Translations under genes and position numbers: made by a program
Notes under the pieces: generated by a model
Database searches by the model: none
Told to the model about the DNA's origin: nothing
Seen by the model: the letters and a program-made list of their open reading frames with translations, nothing else
DNA from: Trifolium pratense
Lineage: Eukaryota > Streptophyta > Magnoliopsida > Fabales > Fabaceae
Direction: 5' to 3'
Assembly (NCBI RefSeq): GCF_020283565.1
Contig: NC_060060.1
Coordinates: forward strand, 70,851,257-70,915,256
Length of the DNA stretch: 64,000 nt
Part shown: positions 21,935-33,704 of the stretch, in pieces
Numbering within the stretch: the stretch's first letter is position 1
Layout: every line of letters starts with the position of its first letter

Positions 21935-22980
21935 CAATTTTTAAGTTTTTAATTTGACAATAAAATTGACCAGAACCTCGATATAGAAATGAGCAGAGAA
22001 ACATGTAAAAGGAACATGGTAATGAACACAAAGGTAGAGAGACAAATTCATCCCTTTTCGTATCTAATGGAGTGTTATCAGTTATACAATATTAGTATAC
22101 TGTATCTCAAACCTCACCTTAATAAAGACATAGAAAGAAATTATGAAACTTTACCAATTTTAACGAACAATGGTTGTCTTACCATATTAATTGATCGCAT
22201 TGATATGCCACCATCAATCCAATATAAAATATATGCTTCTCAAGTGTTTTGAAATATCTGCTTCCCACCAACCGCTTACCAAGTGCTTTGAAAACTATTG
22301 ACGTAACAGTGACAAATTATGACAGTCGTCTGTTAATGCAGACATTGAAAATACAGATAACAGAGTGACAATTTATGGCATCAGTTAATGCAGACTTTGA
22401 AATTCACCATCAGCTGCTGCATGTTTTGAGAAATATTGACGATTTATGGCATCAGTTAATGCGGACTTTGAAATTCACCATCAGCAGAGTGACAATTTAT
22501 GGCATTAGTTAATGCAGACTTTGTTTTTTCAAGAAAACCAGTGGAAAACAAATAATCCACTTTTTTAGATAATAGACACCAATATACTCCCTCCGTCCCA
22601 AATTATAAGGGAAAATAAAAAAATCACACTTATTAAGAAAAAGTAAAATATGAGAATTTGAAGTATGTTTTTGTGGGTTTTCTTTGGAATAAGTTGCATA
22701 GGAAGATGAAAAACAATTTTTATTGATTGTTGTTTATTGAGAAAATGAGAGAGAGAAGAAATTAAATGCAATTTGCATTTAATTTTATGAAAATAAGGAA
22801 AAAATATTCTTGAAAATGATTTTTTCTCTTATAATTTGAGACAAAAAAATTGGTTTTTTTCCCTTATAATTTGGGACGGAGGGAGTATATTCGACATCTT
22901 TCAAACCGTTTCTCAAAATTGTTCCTAAAATTATGCCCACTATATTTCATCGATGCAATGACAGCTGGTGGTTAAATATT
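21935..22980 (+). repeat. Dispersed repeat family, copy C, with inner tandem repeats
   Basis: It shares blocks with copy D (51965-52445) along its whole length, from AGAAACATGTAAA at the start to ACAGCTGGTGGTTAAA at the end. Inside, GACAATTTATGGCATCAGTT, then AATGCAGACTTTGAAATTC, is repeated about four times between 22325 and 22522; copy D lacks these. A Stowaway MITE is inserted at 22587. No coding sequence is recognised. Confidence 0.65.
22587..22885. mobile_element. Stowaway-type MITE (Tc1/mariner)
   Basis: Terminal inverted repeats CTCCCTCCGTCCCAAATTAT at the left and the complementary ATAATTTGGGACGGAGGGAG at the right, flanked by TA on both sides (22585-22586 and 22886-22887). Length 299 bp, no coding capacity. 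The related copy D at about 52345-52355 has no insert, which confirms the ends. Confidence 0.9.
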
Positions 22981-23004
22981 CAGCGGCCGTGATTTAAAGT
23001 TTCA

Positions 23005-23701
23005 AAATTAGTATTGTTTGTTTAATAAAAAATAAAAACAAAAGCAATTAAAGAAAAACAATTATAGAAAATAACTAAATAACAATCAAATATAAACTTG
23101 TTCGAACGAAATTATATGTCACAACTCACAAACATTCATAAGGAAATTCATCTACTCGACCTAACCTAGGAAAATAAAATCACAAAGACAATAAAATAAA
23201 GGAACCTTGTTACCTCGGAGTTCCTTGGCCCTCCTTGCCTTCTCCTTAGAGTTCTCTCAACTCTACTTGAGCTATCACTATTGTTGAGTGATTTATGAAT
23301 GAATAATTGTGAAGGAAGAGAGCTCTATTTATAGTTTTTCAGTTGGATTTGAGCTTTTTCCTGCTCTTCATTGTATCCATCGTGGCCATGATGGCGTTCA
23401 AATTCGCCTACTCGTGGCCACCATGGGTCATATTGTGGCACGATGAAGATTTGTTACAGATTTTCTCGTTTTGTTTCACCGCCTTTCATCGTACTGCGAT
23501 TGATCTTATCGTGGGAATGATGGCTTGCGCATTTTCTTCCGGATTTGCCATTTTTTGATGTTTTTTCCATTTTTCTTGCTTCTTGGCCAAGTAACTTCGT
23601 TTCTCTAGTTATTTGCTTGTTTTTGGTCTTCAATTGCTACTAATACTACTAAAAACTACTCTAAAATAGTACTAAAAACATCATATAATTGACTGTCATC
23701 A
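23005..23701 (-). repeat. Probable solo LTR of a Ty3-type element
   Basis: On the minus strand it opens TGATGACAGTCAATTATATG, resembling Tat/Athila-type LTR starts, and contains a TATA-like CTATAAATAGAGCTC (minus) near 23325-23340. The far end is not clear and no target duplication was found. The ORF here is an artefact of the LTR. Confidence 0.35.
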
Positions 23702-23852
23702 CTTATAAAAAAGATTGAATGAAGTATTAATTAAATTTAAATAAAATTAAACACGTAAATTGTCTCTCTCACACATTGTCCTTTTGTAAAACCTTCTTTC
23801 CTTTTTTCTTACAACCTTCATCTTCATTATGTCGTGCCAGTAAAGTGATATC

Positions 23853-24243
23853 TGTTGGCGCAGCAGAAGCATCAAGCTTGGCACACACACTTGCACAATG
23901 CACATAAGCCAGTGAGCTCGCCTATGAGCATAACACAGTTTTGCAGAAAAACTGTGATAGAGAAAGAAAGATGAAAAACTCTATATTTTGTGAGGTAGAA
24001 GAAGATGAAAGAATAAGCAAAAGGAAAAGTTTTATTCATCCACAATAGGGGCCAAAAAGTTGATTACAATTGATACACTAAGGTGTATTTATGCTTATTA
24101 CTTAAGCTACAAGTAACTACCTTTGGCCTAACTAATTCCTAACAACTTTTGATAGTTAGACTAACCAACTAACTACCTAGGATCAAACAAAACAAACTGA
24201 CTTCTAACTACTTAGCTAACTGATGAATTAGTATATTCCATCA
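23853..24243 (-). repeat. 3' LTR of the copia element
   Basis: 391 bp, near-identical to 28455-28846. The purine tract AATTAAGAGGGAG lies just upstream on the minus strand (24244-24256). Confidence 0.95.
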
Positions 24244-24265
24244 CTCCCTCTTAATTCAAAGTTGG

Positions 24266-25330
24266 CTAAGCACTAACAAGTCCTAACTTCTCTCTTAGAA
24301 ACTCTAATCTGTCAAGTTTCACAGATTTTGTGAAACCATCTGCAAGCTGAATCTCTGTAGGACAGTACACTAATACAATGTTTCCATTCATAACTTGCTC
24401 TCTTATGAAGTAGAACCTTGTCTCAATGTGTTTGCTTCTTCCATGTGAAACTGGATTCTTTGCCAAATTGATTGCAGACTTGTTGTCAATCATAAGCTTC
24501 AAAGGCTTCTGCAGTTCACACTTTAGTTCCCTTAGCACAGAGTCAAGCCAAACCATTTGGCAAGTAGCAAAAGTGCCAGCAATATATTCAGCTTCACATG
24601 TTGATAGAGCAGTCACTGGCTGCTTCTTGGTACACCACGCAATTGCAGCACCATTGTATAGCATCACATATCCAGATGTGCTTCTTCTATCTGTTGCATC
24701 TCCTCCCCAATCTGAATCAGAATAGCTACTCAAGCTTTCACAATCATTTTTCAAACCAGTAGGAAATAGCAATCCATACCTCATTGTACCTTTTACATAC
24801 CTAAAAATTCTCCTTGCTGCATTCATGTGAGATTTCTTAGGCTTATTCATGTATTTGCTGATTACACTTACAGCATAGCAGATATCTGGCCTGCTATTAC
24901 ACAAGTACCTCAATGATCCAATCATTTGTCTGAATAGTGTAGGATCTACTCCCTCTTCATCCTTGCATTCATCTAGTTTAGAGTTTGTGTCTGAAGGGTT
25001 TGAAATTGGCTTGCACTCAGTCATTTCAAACTTATCAAGCAGTTCACTGATGTACTTCTGTTGATGCATCACTATTCCACCTTGCACTTCAATAAACTCC
25101 ATTCCAAGGAAGAATGATAGCTTTCCAAGATTAGTCATTTCAAATTCAGCCTTTAACTTGCCTTTCAATTTCTCAATTTCTGGTTTTTGACTACCAGTTA
25201 TGAGAAGATCATCTACATACAAGCAAATTATGACCAAATCTTCATTGTTGAGATTCTGAACATAAACACCAAATTCCACTGTACACTTCTTAAATCCAAT
25301 CTGAATAAGAAATTGATCAATCCTCTTATT
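24266..25330 (-). pseudogene. pol: copia pol, 3' part: end of RT and RNase H
   Basis: It continues the RT frame after an in-frame TGA. It has the catalytic YVDDLLITGS, FFLGMEFIEVQGG and RYVKGTMRYGLLFP, then RNase H with SYSDSDWGGDATDRRSTSG, STCEAEYIAGT, LMIDNKSAINLAKNP and GRSKHIETRFYFIREQV. The frame ends a few bases before the purine tract. The TGA at 25331-25333 replaces the Trp of the conserved APRAW motif. Confidence 0.9.
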
Positions 25331-25990
25331 TCAAGCTCTAGGTGCCTGCTTTAAACCATATAGAGCTTTGTACAGTTTGTACACCATTTCCTCTTTTCCT
25401 TTGATTTCAAAACCTGGTGGCTGAGCTACATATACCTCTTCATCCAATGGACCATTTAAGAATGCTGACTTGACATCCAAATGGTACATTCTCCATATAT
25501 TTTTACAAGCCAGTGCTACTACCAACCTCACAGTTTCAATCCTAGCAACTGGTGCAAACACTTCATTGTAGTCAATACCATGTTTCTGTAAGAAACCTCT
25601 AGCCACTAACCTTGCTTTATGCTTTGAAATTGTACCATCAGGGTTCAGTTTCACTTTGAACACCCATTTCACATCAATTCTCTTTTTCTTGTCTGGCAAG
25701 GCAACTAGCTTCCAAGTCTGATTTTTCTCAATTGACTTAAGCTCCTCTTCCATAGCCTTCTTCCACACATTGCTTTTCAAAGCATCTTTGAAATTTACTG
25801 GTTCAGAATCAGCTAGTAATGCAAAATGAATGAGGTCACCCTCATCATTCACTGCATTGTCTTGAATTACTTCACAGTCATTCAATCTAGCAGGTACACG
25901 TTTTGTTCTCTGAGTTCTTCCAACCATATGAGCCCTGTCATCATCATCACTTGAGAGATTTGGATAAATGAATGTTGGTCTCTGCACCTT
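25331..25990 (-). pseudogene. pol: copia pol, middle part: N-terminal RT
   Basis: Downstream of the frameshift the frame reads [74 protein letters not shown] and ends [11 protein letters not shown] before the stop. These are the palm-domain motifs of copia reverse transcriptase. The frame is shifted by one base relative to the integrase part, with the switch near 25975 in a region of low conservation (PTFIYPN and SSDDDD text). Confidence 0.88.
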
Positions 25991-27386
25991 GAATTTGATC
26001 AACATCATTGACTGTTTCACCTTCATCATAGTTTTCACCTCCATCTGATTCATCACTTGAATTTGGATAAATGAATGTTGACTGTGATTCACTGCTATAC
26101 ACTGGCTCTTCCTCCCATTTCCATTTCTCATTTTCATTCACAATTACATCTCTACTGAAATGAACTTTCTGAGTGACAGGGTTGTATAGCTTGTAAGCAC
26201 CAGTTGGATGATACCCTATAAGTATCATTATTTCACTTTTGTCTTCAAGTTTGGTTCTTCTAGCATCTGGCACATGCTTGTAACATAGTGAACCAAACAC
26301 TCTGAGGTGCTTCACACTTGGTTTTCTTCCATACCAAGCCTCTTCAGGTACTGATTTCAGCTTCTTGGTAGGACACTTGTTCAAGATGTAAGCAGTAGTA
26401 GTGACTGCTTCACCCCAGAACTTGTGTGGCAGGCACTTCTGCTTAATCATGCTCCTAGCCATATTCAGCAATGTTCTATTCCTTCTTTCTGCTAGTCCAT
26501 TGTGTTGTGGTGTGTAAGGAGCTGTAACCTCATATGTTATACCCTGACTTTTGCAGTAATCTTCAAAATCTTTTGAAGTGTATTCACCTCCACCATCAGT
26601 TCTTAAAATTTTAATTGATTTCTCACTCTCCTTCTCAATTAAAACTTTAAGACTTTTGAACACTGATAAAGCTTCACTCTTCAGCTTTATGGTGAATATC
26701 CACATCATTCTAGTGAATTCATCTACAAATGTAATGAAGTATTTGCTTCCTCCCAATGACTGCACTTCAAAGGGACCACAAATGTCTGAATGAATCACTT
26801 CTAAGGCTGCATTTGCTCTCTTAGCCATCTCCTTCACAAAAGGTAATCTGCTTTGCTTGCTCTTTATGCAGATATCACATATAGCATGCTTCACACTGAT
26901 CTTAGGCATGCCATATACAAGTTCTTTAGAATTTAAATCTCTTAAGCTTCTATAGTTCAAGTGTCCATACCTTTTGTGCCATATTTCTTCAACTGGTTCA
27001 CTTATATTTGAAGATAAACACATCACACTATCACTTGGAATCTTGCATCTGTATGTTCTATTCTTTGCCAGAGGAGACTTCAACACTAAGTTCCTTTTTG
27101 AATCAAACAGCTTCAATGAATTGTCCTCCATAGTCACTGAGAAACCTTTCTGCACCAGTTGTCCTATGTTAATGAGATTACAATTCATCTTAGGGACATA
27201 GAACACATCTTCTATGATGACTGTGTTGCCTGTTTTGCCTTTGAACACAATTTTCCCTGTACCTTCTGCTGCCAGTTCACTACTGTCAGCTAGTTTAATG
27301 CTAGTCTTCTTGCTTGCATCAAAACTAGTCAACCATTCTCTATGAGGTGTCATGTGGTTTGAGCAGCCTGAATCAAGAAACCATTC
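25947..27386 (-). pseudogene. pol: copia pol, 5' part: protease and integrase
   Basis: The frame follows the gag stop directly: [11 protein letters not shown] is the aspartic protease site, [12 protein letters not shown], with [14 protein letters not shown], the pre-integrase zinc finger ([13 protein letters not shown] supplies the His residues). The integrase core shows [18 protein letters not shown] and [14 protein letters not shown], the three catalytic acids. The frame is lost near 25975. The in-frame TAG at 27387-27389 separates it from gag. Confidence 0.9.
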
Positions 27387-28346
27387 CTAATTTCTGTGAG
27401 TTTCATCACCAGTAGTAGCCATTACCAACACTGCCTTAGCATCATTGTCTTCAGCTACATTAGCTTCTTGTTGATCTTTATTATACCAGCATTCATCAGC
27501 AAAATGACCTAATTTTTCACAATTATAGCATTTTACCTTGCTTTTATCAAAATTCCTCTTCTTGTTTTGACTTTTGACATTGCCTCCTCCCTTTGAAGTT
27601 TCAGCTTTGTCATCTGACTTTGAATTTTGACTCTTGAGCCACTTTGCTTTACCCTTTCCTTTCTTTTTGAAATTCTTGTTACCATCATCTTTCTTGTTGG
27701 TTTGAGCTTGCAAGGCTTGTTGTTCTTTCTTTTCTGAACCCCTACTGAGAACTTTAATCTCATGTGCTTCCAAAGCACTTTGTAATTCTTCAATTTTCAT
27801 TGTAGCTGTATCTTTCACATACTCTATAGCTATTACCACATTATCAAAGTTTGGAGTTAAGGATCTAAGCACTTTCTCTACTATCATTTCATCAGTGACA
27901 TTCTCTCCACAATTTTTCATTTGATGAACAAGTGCAAGAAGTTTTGAGAAGAAGTCACTTACTTTTTGATCCTCTTCCATCACCATAGACTCATATTGCC
28001 TCCTAAAGGCCTGCAATTTCACTTTCTTGACCTTGGTTCCACCATCATGGTAACCCTCGAGTATATCCCAAGCTTCTTTGGACTTAGTTGCTTTTGAAAT
28101 CTTTTCAAAATGTTGTGCATCACAATTCTGCTGGATATAGAATAAAGCCTTGCAGTCTTTTTTCTTGTTTTCTTTGTATGTGTTTCTCTGATCATTGGTT
28201 GGGTTTGCTCCCAACTCATCGTATCCATTCACCACTACCTCAAGACACTCTTGTGCTCCAAATAAGGACTTCATCACTGCACTCCATCTATCCCAATTCT
28301 TTCCATCAAGAATCAGAATGTTTGTACCAAAACCTTGGGTGTTCAT
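27387..28346 (-). CDS. gag: copia gag
   Basis: 319 codons. The UBN2-type gag domain opens MNTQGFGTNILILDGKNWDR, with WDILEGYHDGGTKVKKVKLQ and FRRQYESMVM; a Lys-rich stretch (residues about 215-255) and a CCHC zinc knuckle CYNCEKLGHFADEC (near 277) follow. The protein forms the particle and binds element RNA. The start is the first ATG after the primer-binding site, 110 nt downstream of the LTR. It ends at an in-frame TAG that lies in the same frame as protease, so gag-pol was probably one polyprotein. Confidence 0.9.
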   Translation of the reverse strand: MNTQGFGTNILILDGKNWDRWSAVMKSLFGAQECLEVVVNGYDELGANPTNDQRNTYKENKKKDCKALFYIQQNCDAQHFEKISKATKSKEAWDILEGYHDGGTKVKKVKLQAFRRQYESMVMEEDQKVSDFFSKLLALVHQMKNCGENVTDEMIVEKVLRSLTPNFDNVVIAIEYVKDTATMKIEELQSALEAHEIKVLSRGSEKKEQQALQAQTNKKDDGNKNFKKKGKGKAKWLKSQNSKSDDKAETSKGGGNVKSQNKKRNFDKSKVKCYNCEKLGHFADECWYNKDQQEANVAEDNDAKAVLVMATTGDETHRN

Positions 28347-28440
28347 CTTGAATTTTCAAGAAATCAATCTACACAGCTTCACTTTGTGTTTCTCCACTTG
28401 ATTCCTTCACAATTCACTCTTGTCCTGTGATTGAACCAGG

Positions 28441-28452
28441 CTCTTGATGCCA
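28441..28452 (-). other. Primer-binding site of the copia element
   Basis: TGGCATCAAGAG (minus) lies 2 nt inside the 5' LTR, a variant of the TGGTATCAGAGC site complementary to initiator methionine tRNA. Confidence 0.6.
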
Positions 28453-28454
28453 AT

Positions 28455-28846
28455 TGTTGGCGCAGCAGAAGCATCAAGCTTGGCACACACACTTTGCACA
28501 ATGCACATAAGCCAGTGAGCTCGCCTATGAGCATAACACAGTTTTGCAGAAAAACTGTGATAGAGAAAGAAAGATGAAAAACTCTATATTTTGTGAGGTA
28601 GAAGAAGATGAAAGAATAAGCAAAAGGAAAAGTTTTATTCATCCACAATAGGGGCCAAAAAGTTGATTACAATTGATACACTAAGGTGTATTTATGCTTG
28701 TTACTTAAGGTACAAGTAACTACCTTTGGCCTAACTAATTCCTAACAACTTTTGATAGTTAGACTAACCAACTAACTACCTAGGATCAAACAAAACAAAC
28801 TGACTTCTAACTACTTAGCTAACCGATGAATTAGTATATTCCATCA
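28455..28846 (-). repeat. 5' LTR of the copia element
   Basis: 392 bp; differs from the 3' LTR by three substitutions and one T insertion as read by eye. Confidence 0.95.
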
Positions 28847-29146
28847 ATATCTTCAATCTTTCTTTGTTTTGTTTTTTCTTTCATGAATCTCCCATCACTA
28901 ATTTCATATATGTAACGCCCCAATTTTTAAACATATTATTTATTTAGGATTCAATTAGTTTTTGATTTAATTAGTCAATATTTATTTAGAATTTAATTGT
29001 CTTGGCGTGTCTAAACAATTCAATAATTAAGATATAGAGTAGAAGTGGCGAGATGATAAAATAAATTTAATTAATCAGAATTTAAAAGACTTTTAGTAAA
29101 TTAAACAAGAAGAGAAGAGTAAAAAGAAAGAACTTAGAACATTGAG

Positions 29147-29546
29147 TGCTTGTTTTCGGGATAATGATGGTAACTTTGTGGCTGGCTTCACGTAAAGACA
29201 ACAGGTCACCTTGTCAACGGTTGAAGGCGATGCTTGGGCGCTCCTGCAGGCCATGAAGGAAGTCAATATTAGATGTTTGAATATGGTTCAATTTGAAAGC
29301 GACTCACAGGTGTTGACTGAAGCTATTCTAACTAGGCATAGTGGTAATTCGGAATTTAGTTTAATTGTTGCTGACGTTATCAAAATTATGTTATCGTGCA
29401 TAAACTTTAAAGTGAAGTTTGTTAGGAGACAAGCGAATATGGTTGCTCATACTCTTGCTCGGGCGGCCATTTCTTAGTCTAGTTTCCGTAGATTTGAAAT
29501 TATTCCCTCATGTATTGAACGTTTACTAGTTAATGAAATGTATTAA
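29147..29546 (+). pseudogene. LINE-type RNase H domain relic
   Basis: In one frame: RDNDGNFVAGFT, a stop, then STVEGDAWALLQAMKEVN, FESDSQVLTEAIL, FVRRQANMVAHTLARA, a stop at 29475, and FEIIPSCIERLLVNEM. This is the RNase H-like domain and tail common to plant LINEs and related gene relics. Two in-frame stops and the missing RT show decay. A short A run follows at 29561. Before it (28912-29146) is AT-rich text opening TGTAACGCCCCAATTTTT, which may be the edge of another LTR. Confidence 0.7.
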
Positions 29547-30105
29547 GTTTGTTTGATTAAAAAAAAGTTTAGAAGAAATAGAAGTAAGGGGTGCAAAGGC
29601 TAGTTAACCCGTAAAAAGGGGTATAGTTGGCAAAAGAGTAAAATAATAGAGAAATAGAAACTAAGAATTTTTTTTTACTCATAATAGAACCTAAGAATTA
29701 GGCCTAGAGATTAGTAGTAAGAATGAGATGTAAATTATAACCTTTTTAGTAAACCCAATTGTCTTGTAGAGAGGTAACCTAATAATTACTATAAAAGGCA
29801 AAGAAAATAGATAACTAGGATTACCATTACTTTTTACTAGAAACAGAAAAATAAGAAAAGAACAGTAAGATCAAGGATAGACTTGAATTTAAACTAATTT
29901 ACTTATAAATATTAATATTAAATATATTTTTAATTTATCTAATATTAAATTTCACCGGTTCAATAATAGTTGAACCAATTGACTCATCAATCGAAAGTCA
30001 CACCGATACAAATCTCCCATCCAATTTTTAGAACATCGATTGCAGCCTAACTATATATGTAGAAATCCAATATACTTCATTATAAACAAAATAGATGTTG
30101 TGAAA
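29547..30105. other. Gene-free AT-rich spacer
   Basis: It contains an ACTATAAAAGG box near 29791 and a CACCGGTTCAATAATAG motif near 29953, possibly parts of a degraded LTR. No gene is seen. Confidence 0.4.
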
Positions 30106-32360
30106 TCAATGAGTGTTGAAAAAAGCTATCATGGGATCATAAATGACTTGTTTAGCATTGACATTCGCACCAAAATCAAGATGTGCATAATCCTCCTTGA
30201 TCAATTCCACAAGCTTGTTAGGATCATGATTATTGAGGTCATTGAGCAAAAGGTTCACATCTTGTACATCAGACAAAATATCTTGCCCTCCAACATCTAG
30301 GAAAAGAGGGAATTCACTTGGAATTTTGGCCATGTCATAAGTTGGAGGAACCACTTGTCCGTAGTGTAGTACATTTTGTGCTTGATCACCATAATCATAC
30401 TTTGCAATTCTGATCACTTCTCAGAGTTTATAATACACGGGTGAGTCAATAAAAAATTATTAGTCCTAATAAAAAATGCATAAAAATCTAGATAAAAAAA
30501 ATGCATAAAAATAAAGTGATATTGAGATTATATTGATTTTTATACACAAACGTTACCATGATGAGATGAGATGTAATTATATTATACCGGTTGTGTATAG
30601 AAATTAAATTAAATAATATTTAGTCACAACAAGAAAAAGTGAAAAAAAAAATGTTACTTCTTAGACGACTTACTTTACGAAAAATGAATCAAGTTCTCTG
30701 TTGATGTTGGTTGTGGTTCATAATTAAGATAGTAATCCAACATATAAAAGAATTCATGCAACAGTTCGGACCTGTGATAGTCAAAATACAATAAATAATT
30801 GTTGTAATCATTTTGATACATAAGATTTAAGTGAAATTTCCTTATCAATGTAAAGTACCTGTCAATAATGACAATAAACTTGTAAAGTTGATGTTTAGAG
30901 TTTTGCATATGTCACTGACAAATTTTGCTGCAACATTCCTACCAAATAGTAAAAATATTAAATTAAAAAAAAGTTTATTTACCTTTTTGCACTCAAACAT
31001 TCTAACAAAGATATAGTAAAAATAGATGAAAGGGTTATTTATTCTTATGCATTAGGAATGATTTCATAGATGCCTAACTGATATAAAACCTGTTATATTA
31101 AATTAAAAAAGGAAAATATTTTCATAATTGAATTCAATAAATATTTTAATACATAATTTAGCTAAAATAGAGCATTTTTTTTCTTTATAGAGAGATCATG
31201 CTTTATGTCTTAGGACAAACTTACATGTATTGCTTTATATGCAGTTTTTTTTATTGCTCTCGCAAAGTAGTTTTTTAATTAAAAAAACGACTTCTTATAT
31301 TTTTTCAAAATAATTTTTCTTAAAAAACTAACTCTTTGTGAGAGGAACAACAAAAATAGCACATAAAAGTAATGCATATAAATTTTGTCGTATGTAATTT
31401 TATTGACAAAAACTTTTAGTCCTGTCTCACCTCCACTAAAAATTTATCAACAAGAAGTCTTATTGCCGTAGCAGGAATCAAATTCATATGAGCAATTGGA
31501 CTAAGTAATTCAGCCGATCTCAACATATTCAAAAGCTTCCCTTGAGACAGAGCAACAAAAGCCATTAAAGATCCCTAAAAAATTATATGATTGTTACATA
31601 AACACTAAAAGCATAGAAAATAAACAAATAATCAATTAAGTAGCTACGAGTATTAGCTTACGCTCAACTAGTAGAACTAGTTGAGTTAAAGGTTAACGAA
31701 GTTGGAGGTTCATGGTTCATATCACAAGGTGTAAAAGAAATTAACATAACAATTAACATACTTCCAATTTGTCGTTAAAAAAAGTAGTATTAGCTTAATT
31801 ACCTGAGAATGACCTGCATAGTATATTTTTTGACCTGTATGGTTGTAAACATATTGGACCAAAGCTGGAAGATCATAATTAGCTAATTCATCTCATGACC
31901 AATCCCAATAAGCCTATACAAAATGAAATAAATTAAAACAATAATCAATTACAATTTATATCAATCAATGAAAATTTTTAAAAAATGAAATGCATTAATA
32001 ATTATATCATATGTATAAGAACCATGTCATTAGGACTTGGTGATGTGTGCATGGTGCTATATTTTGTACCACGACCATTTACAAGCCACACATCAAATCC
32101 ACTGTCTGCTAAAATAAATCCCAATGATTCTTCTGGAGAATTCAACAACCATACAATACCATCCTGAAATAAATAATAGGAATCAAACATATTGTCTTTG
32201 CATATACTGCAATATTGTAATTTGTATATGAATTTGCATCGATAAAACTTACAAAGAAGATACCATGTTGTATTAGCACAGGTGGCTTGTCTGCTTTCTT
32301 ACCGGACAACCTTGCAGGAATTCTCTGTAGGCTTAGGATATAGCCATCCTTTATTGTTAC
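30106..32360 (-). pseudogene. Acid lipase (triacylglycerol lipase 2-like) pseudogene
   Basis: Minus-strand exons with GT-AG borders: 32253-32360 (VTIKDGYILSLQRIP, PPVLIQHG), to 32163 (WLLNSPEESLGFILADSGFD, VNGRGTKYS), 31803-31913 (AYWDWS, stop, DELANYDLPA, GHSQ), 31431-31574 (GSLMAFVALSQGKLL), 31049-31089 (QLGIYEIIPNA), 30859-30938, about 30670-30765 (NCCMNS, then EPQPTSTENLIHF in another frame) and 30106-30423 (GQDILSDVQDVNLLL to FFNTH). This is the plant relative of animal gastric and lysosomal acid lipases; the nucleophile serine lies in GHSQG. Lesions: Trp-to-TGA at 31893-31895, a donor GT changed to AT at 31047-31048, and a frameshift in the seventh exon. The first exon with the signal peptide is not seen. 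Confidence 0.85.
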
Positions 32361-32639
32361 CTAAGTCGTAAAAAAAATAGTCATGCAAATTTGCGATATT
32401 ATAAAATAATATAATGTCAAATATGTGATATACTCTCTCCATATCCTTAAATATGATAGCCTCTGCAAATTATTATGTGTATTTATTAGAATTTTCAAAG
32501 GTATACTCCTTATTAATATTGTTGATCTATTTTGAAAGAAAAAAAGTTAAAGCGAAACACATTTGAAAAATTTACGAACAAACATCAAGTATTTAAGATT
32601 TTGTATAGTTGTTTGTGTAATCTTGTGTATTGATAATTG

Positions 32640-32642
<3 letters not shown>

Positions 32643-32715
<73 letters not shown>
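32643..32715. repeat. (TAA)n microsatellite, left array
   Basis: About 24 uninterrupted AAT/TAA units ending against the CAAGG terminus of the element at 32716. Confidence 0.95.
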
Positions 32716-33704
32716 CAAGGTTTTAAATTGCGGTTGCGGTCGCGAATGCGGTTGCGATTGCAGGTGTTGAGAAGACTGCGATGCAGATTGCTGCCATTGC
32801 GGTGTGAAATGATTTTTTATCCACACAAACATAAAAAAATAAATTATAATTACTGTAATTTCTTATATATGTTTTACTTATAGTTCTCTATAAATTTTAA
32901 TTCATTTTTAAGACATTGTATCTATTTATGAATAATATAAATTTAACTCGAATGGAACAAACATTAACATAAATACATTCTACAAATTAAAATATAAAGT
33001 AACACAATAATTTAGTTTTTTACGCTAACATTGTATCAAAATTAATCTCATTATTTAAATAGTAAATACAAAAATAAGCTAATATGGATATCCATATAAA
33101 AAATAAATCTATTAATAAATTAAAAAGAATAAAAAAAAACCACTAATACCACTACCAATATTTTCTACACTGATATTTTTCCCCATTAATATTTCGGTTC
33201 CCTCCACTACCCAATAAAATAAATTATTAATATTTTTTTACCGGATTATATTATTATAATTATTATAATAATAAAAATTTCTAGAAACTAGTGGTACTGG
33301 TACACTCTGTCTCACACTCTCACACAATGCTCAACAACCCAGAAAACTATTTCTTCTTCTTATTTCATCTTCTTCTTAACAAAACCCAGACACCAAACTT
33401 AGAAACCAAACTTCCAAACAACTCAAAAAATGCACACATGTATTTCATCTTTTACACAGCAGAAAACAACATGAGTGAAGGGAAGAAAGAGTAACATACC
33501 CTGATAGAGGTAAGTTTTCTGAAATTTTACAATAAGATTCTTTGAAAAGTTATTTTTTCTCTTTTCTAAGATTGATTCGAGATGCGTTGCGGTTTCGATG
33601 CGACATCACATGTGATTTAAGTTCACACCACAATTATAGCCCGATGCGATTGCGGTGTCGTCCGCATCCGTAATATTGCGGCCGATTCGGGCAATAATAC
33701 CTTG
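32716..33704. mobile_element. MULE-like non-autonomous element inside a (TAA)n array
   Basis: Ends CAAGGTTTTAAATTGCGG (left) and CAAGGTATTATTGCCCG (right, reverse complement), both rich in GCGGTTGCG-type subterminal text. It is bordered on both sides by the same (TAA)n array, so the target duplication is hidden in the microsatellite. No transposase ORF. The inner part is AT-rich; 33290-33480 is C-rich and leader-like. Superfamily assignment is tentative. Confidence 0.55.

Larger units (their letters stand above)
23853..28846 (-). mobile_element. Complete Ty1/copia retrotransposon
   Basis: The two LTRs (23853-24243 and 28455-28846) open and close TGATGGAATATAC...GCGCCAACA on the minus strand and are flanked by ATATC at 23848-23852 and 28847-28851. 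By eye the LTRs differ by three substitutions and one indel in about 391 bp, a recent insertion. A primer-binding site resembling initiator Met tRNA and a purine tract AAGAGGGAG are in place. Gag-pol carries three lesions (stop at 27387, frameshift near 25975, stop at 25331), so it is not autonomous. Confidence 0.95.

Noticed and set aside
22325..22522. CRISPR-like regularly spaced repeats
   Set aside because: A eukaryotic sequence; units are adjacent imperfect tandem repeats without unique spacers.
23343..23558. Hydrophobic 71-codon ORF that could pass as a membrane peptide
   Set aside because: Lies inside an LTR-like repeat on the strand opposite to its transcription; no support.
27380..27395. 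Read-through TAG between copia gag and protease as a natural expression device
   Set aside because: The element has two further lesions, so a nonsense mutation is the simpler reading; context alone does not show a read-through signal.
32593..32832. ORF with poly-isoleucine and its plus-strand counterpart near 33606-33818 with poly-tyrosine
   Set aside because: Both are translations of (TAA)n microsatellites; no flanking protein similarity.
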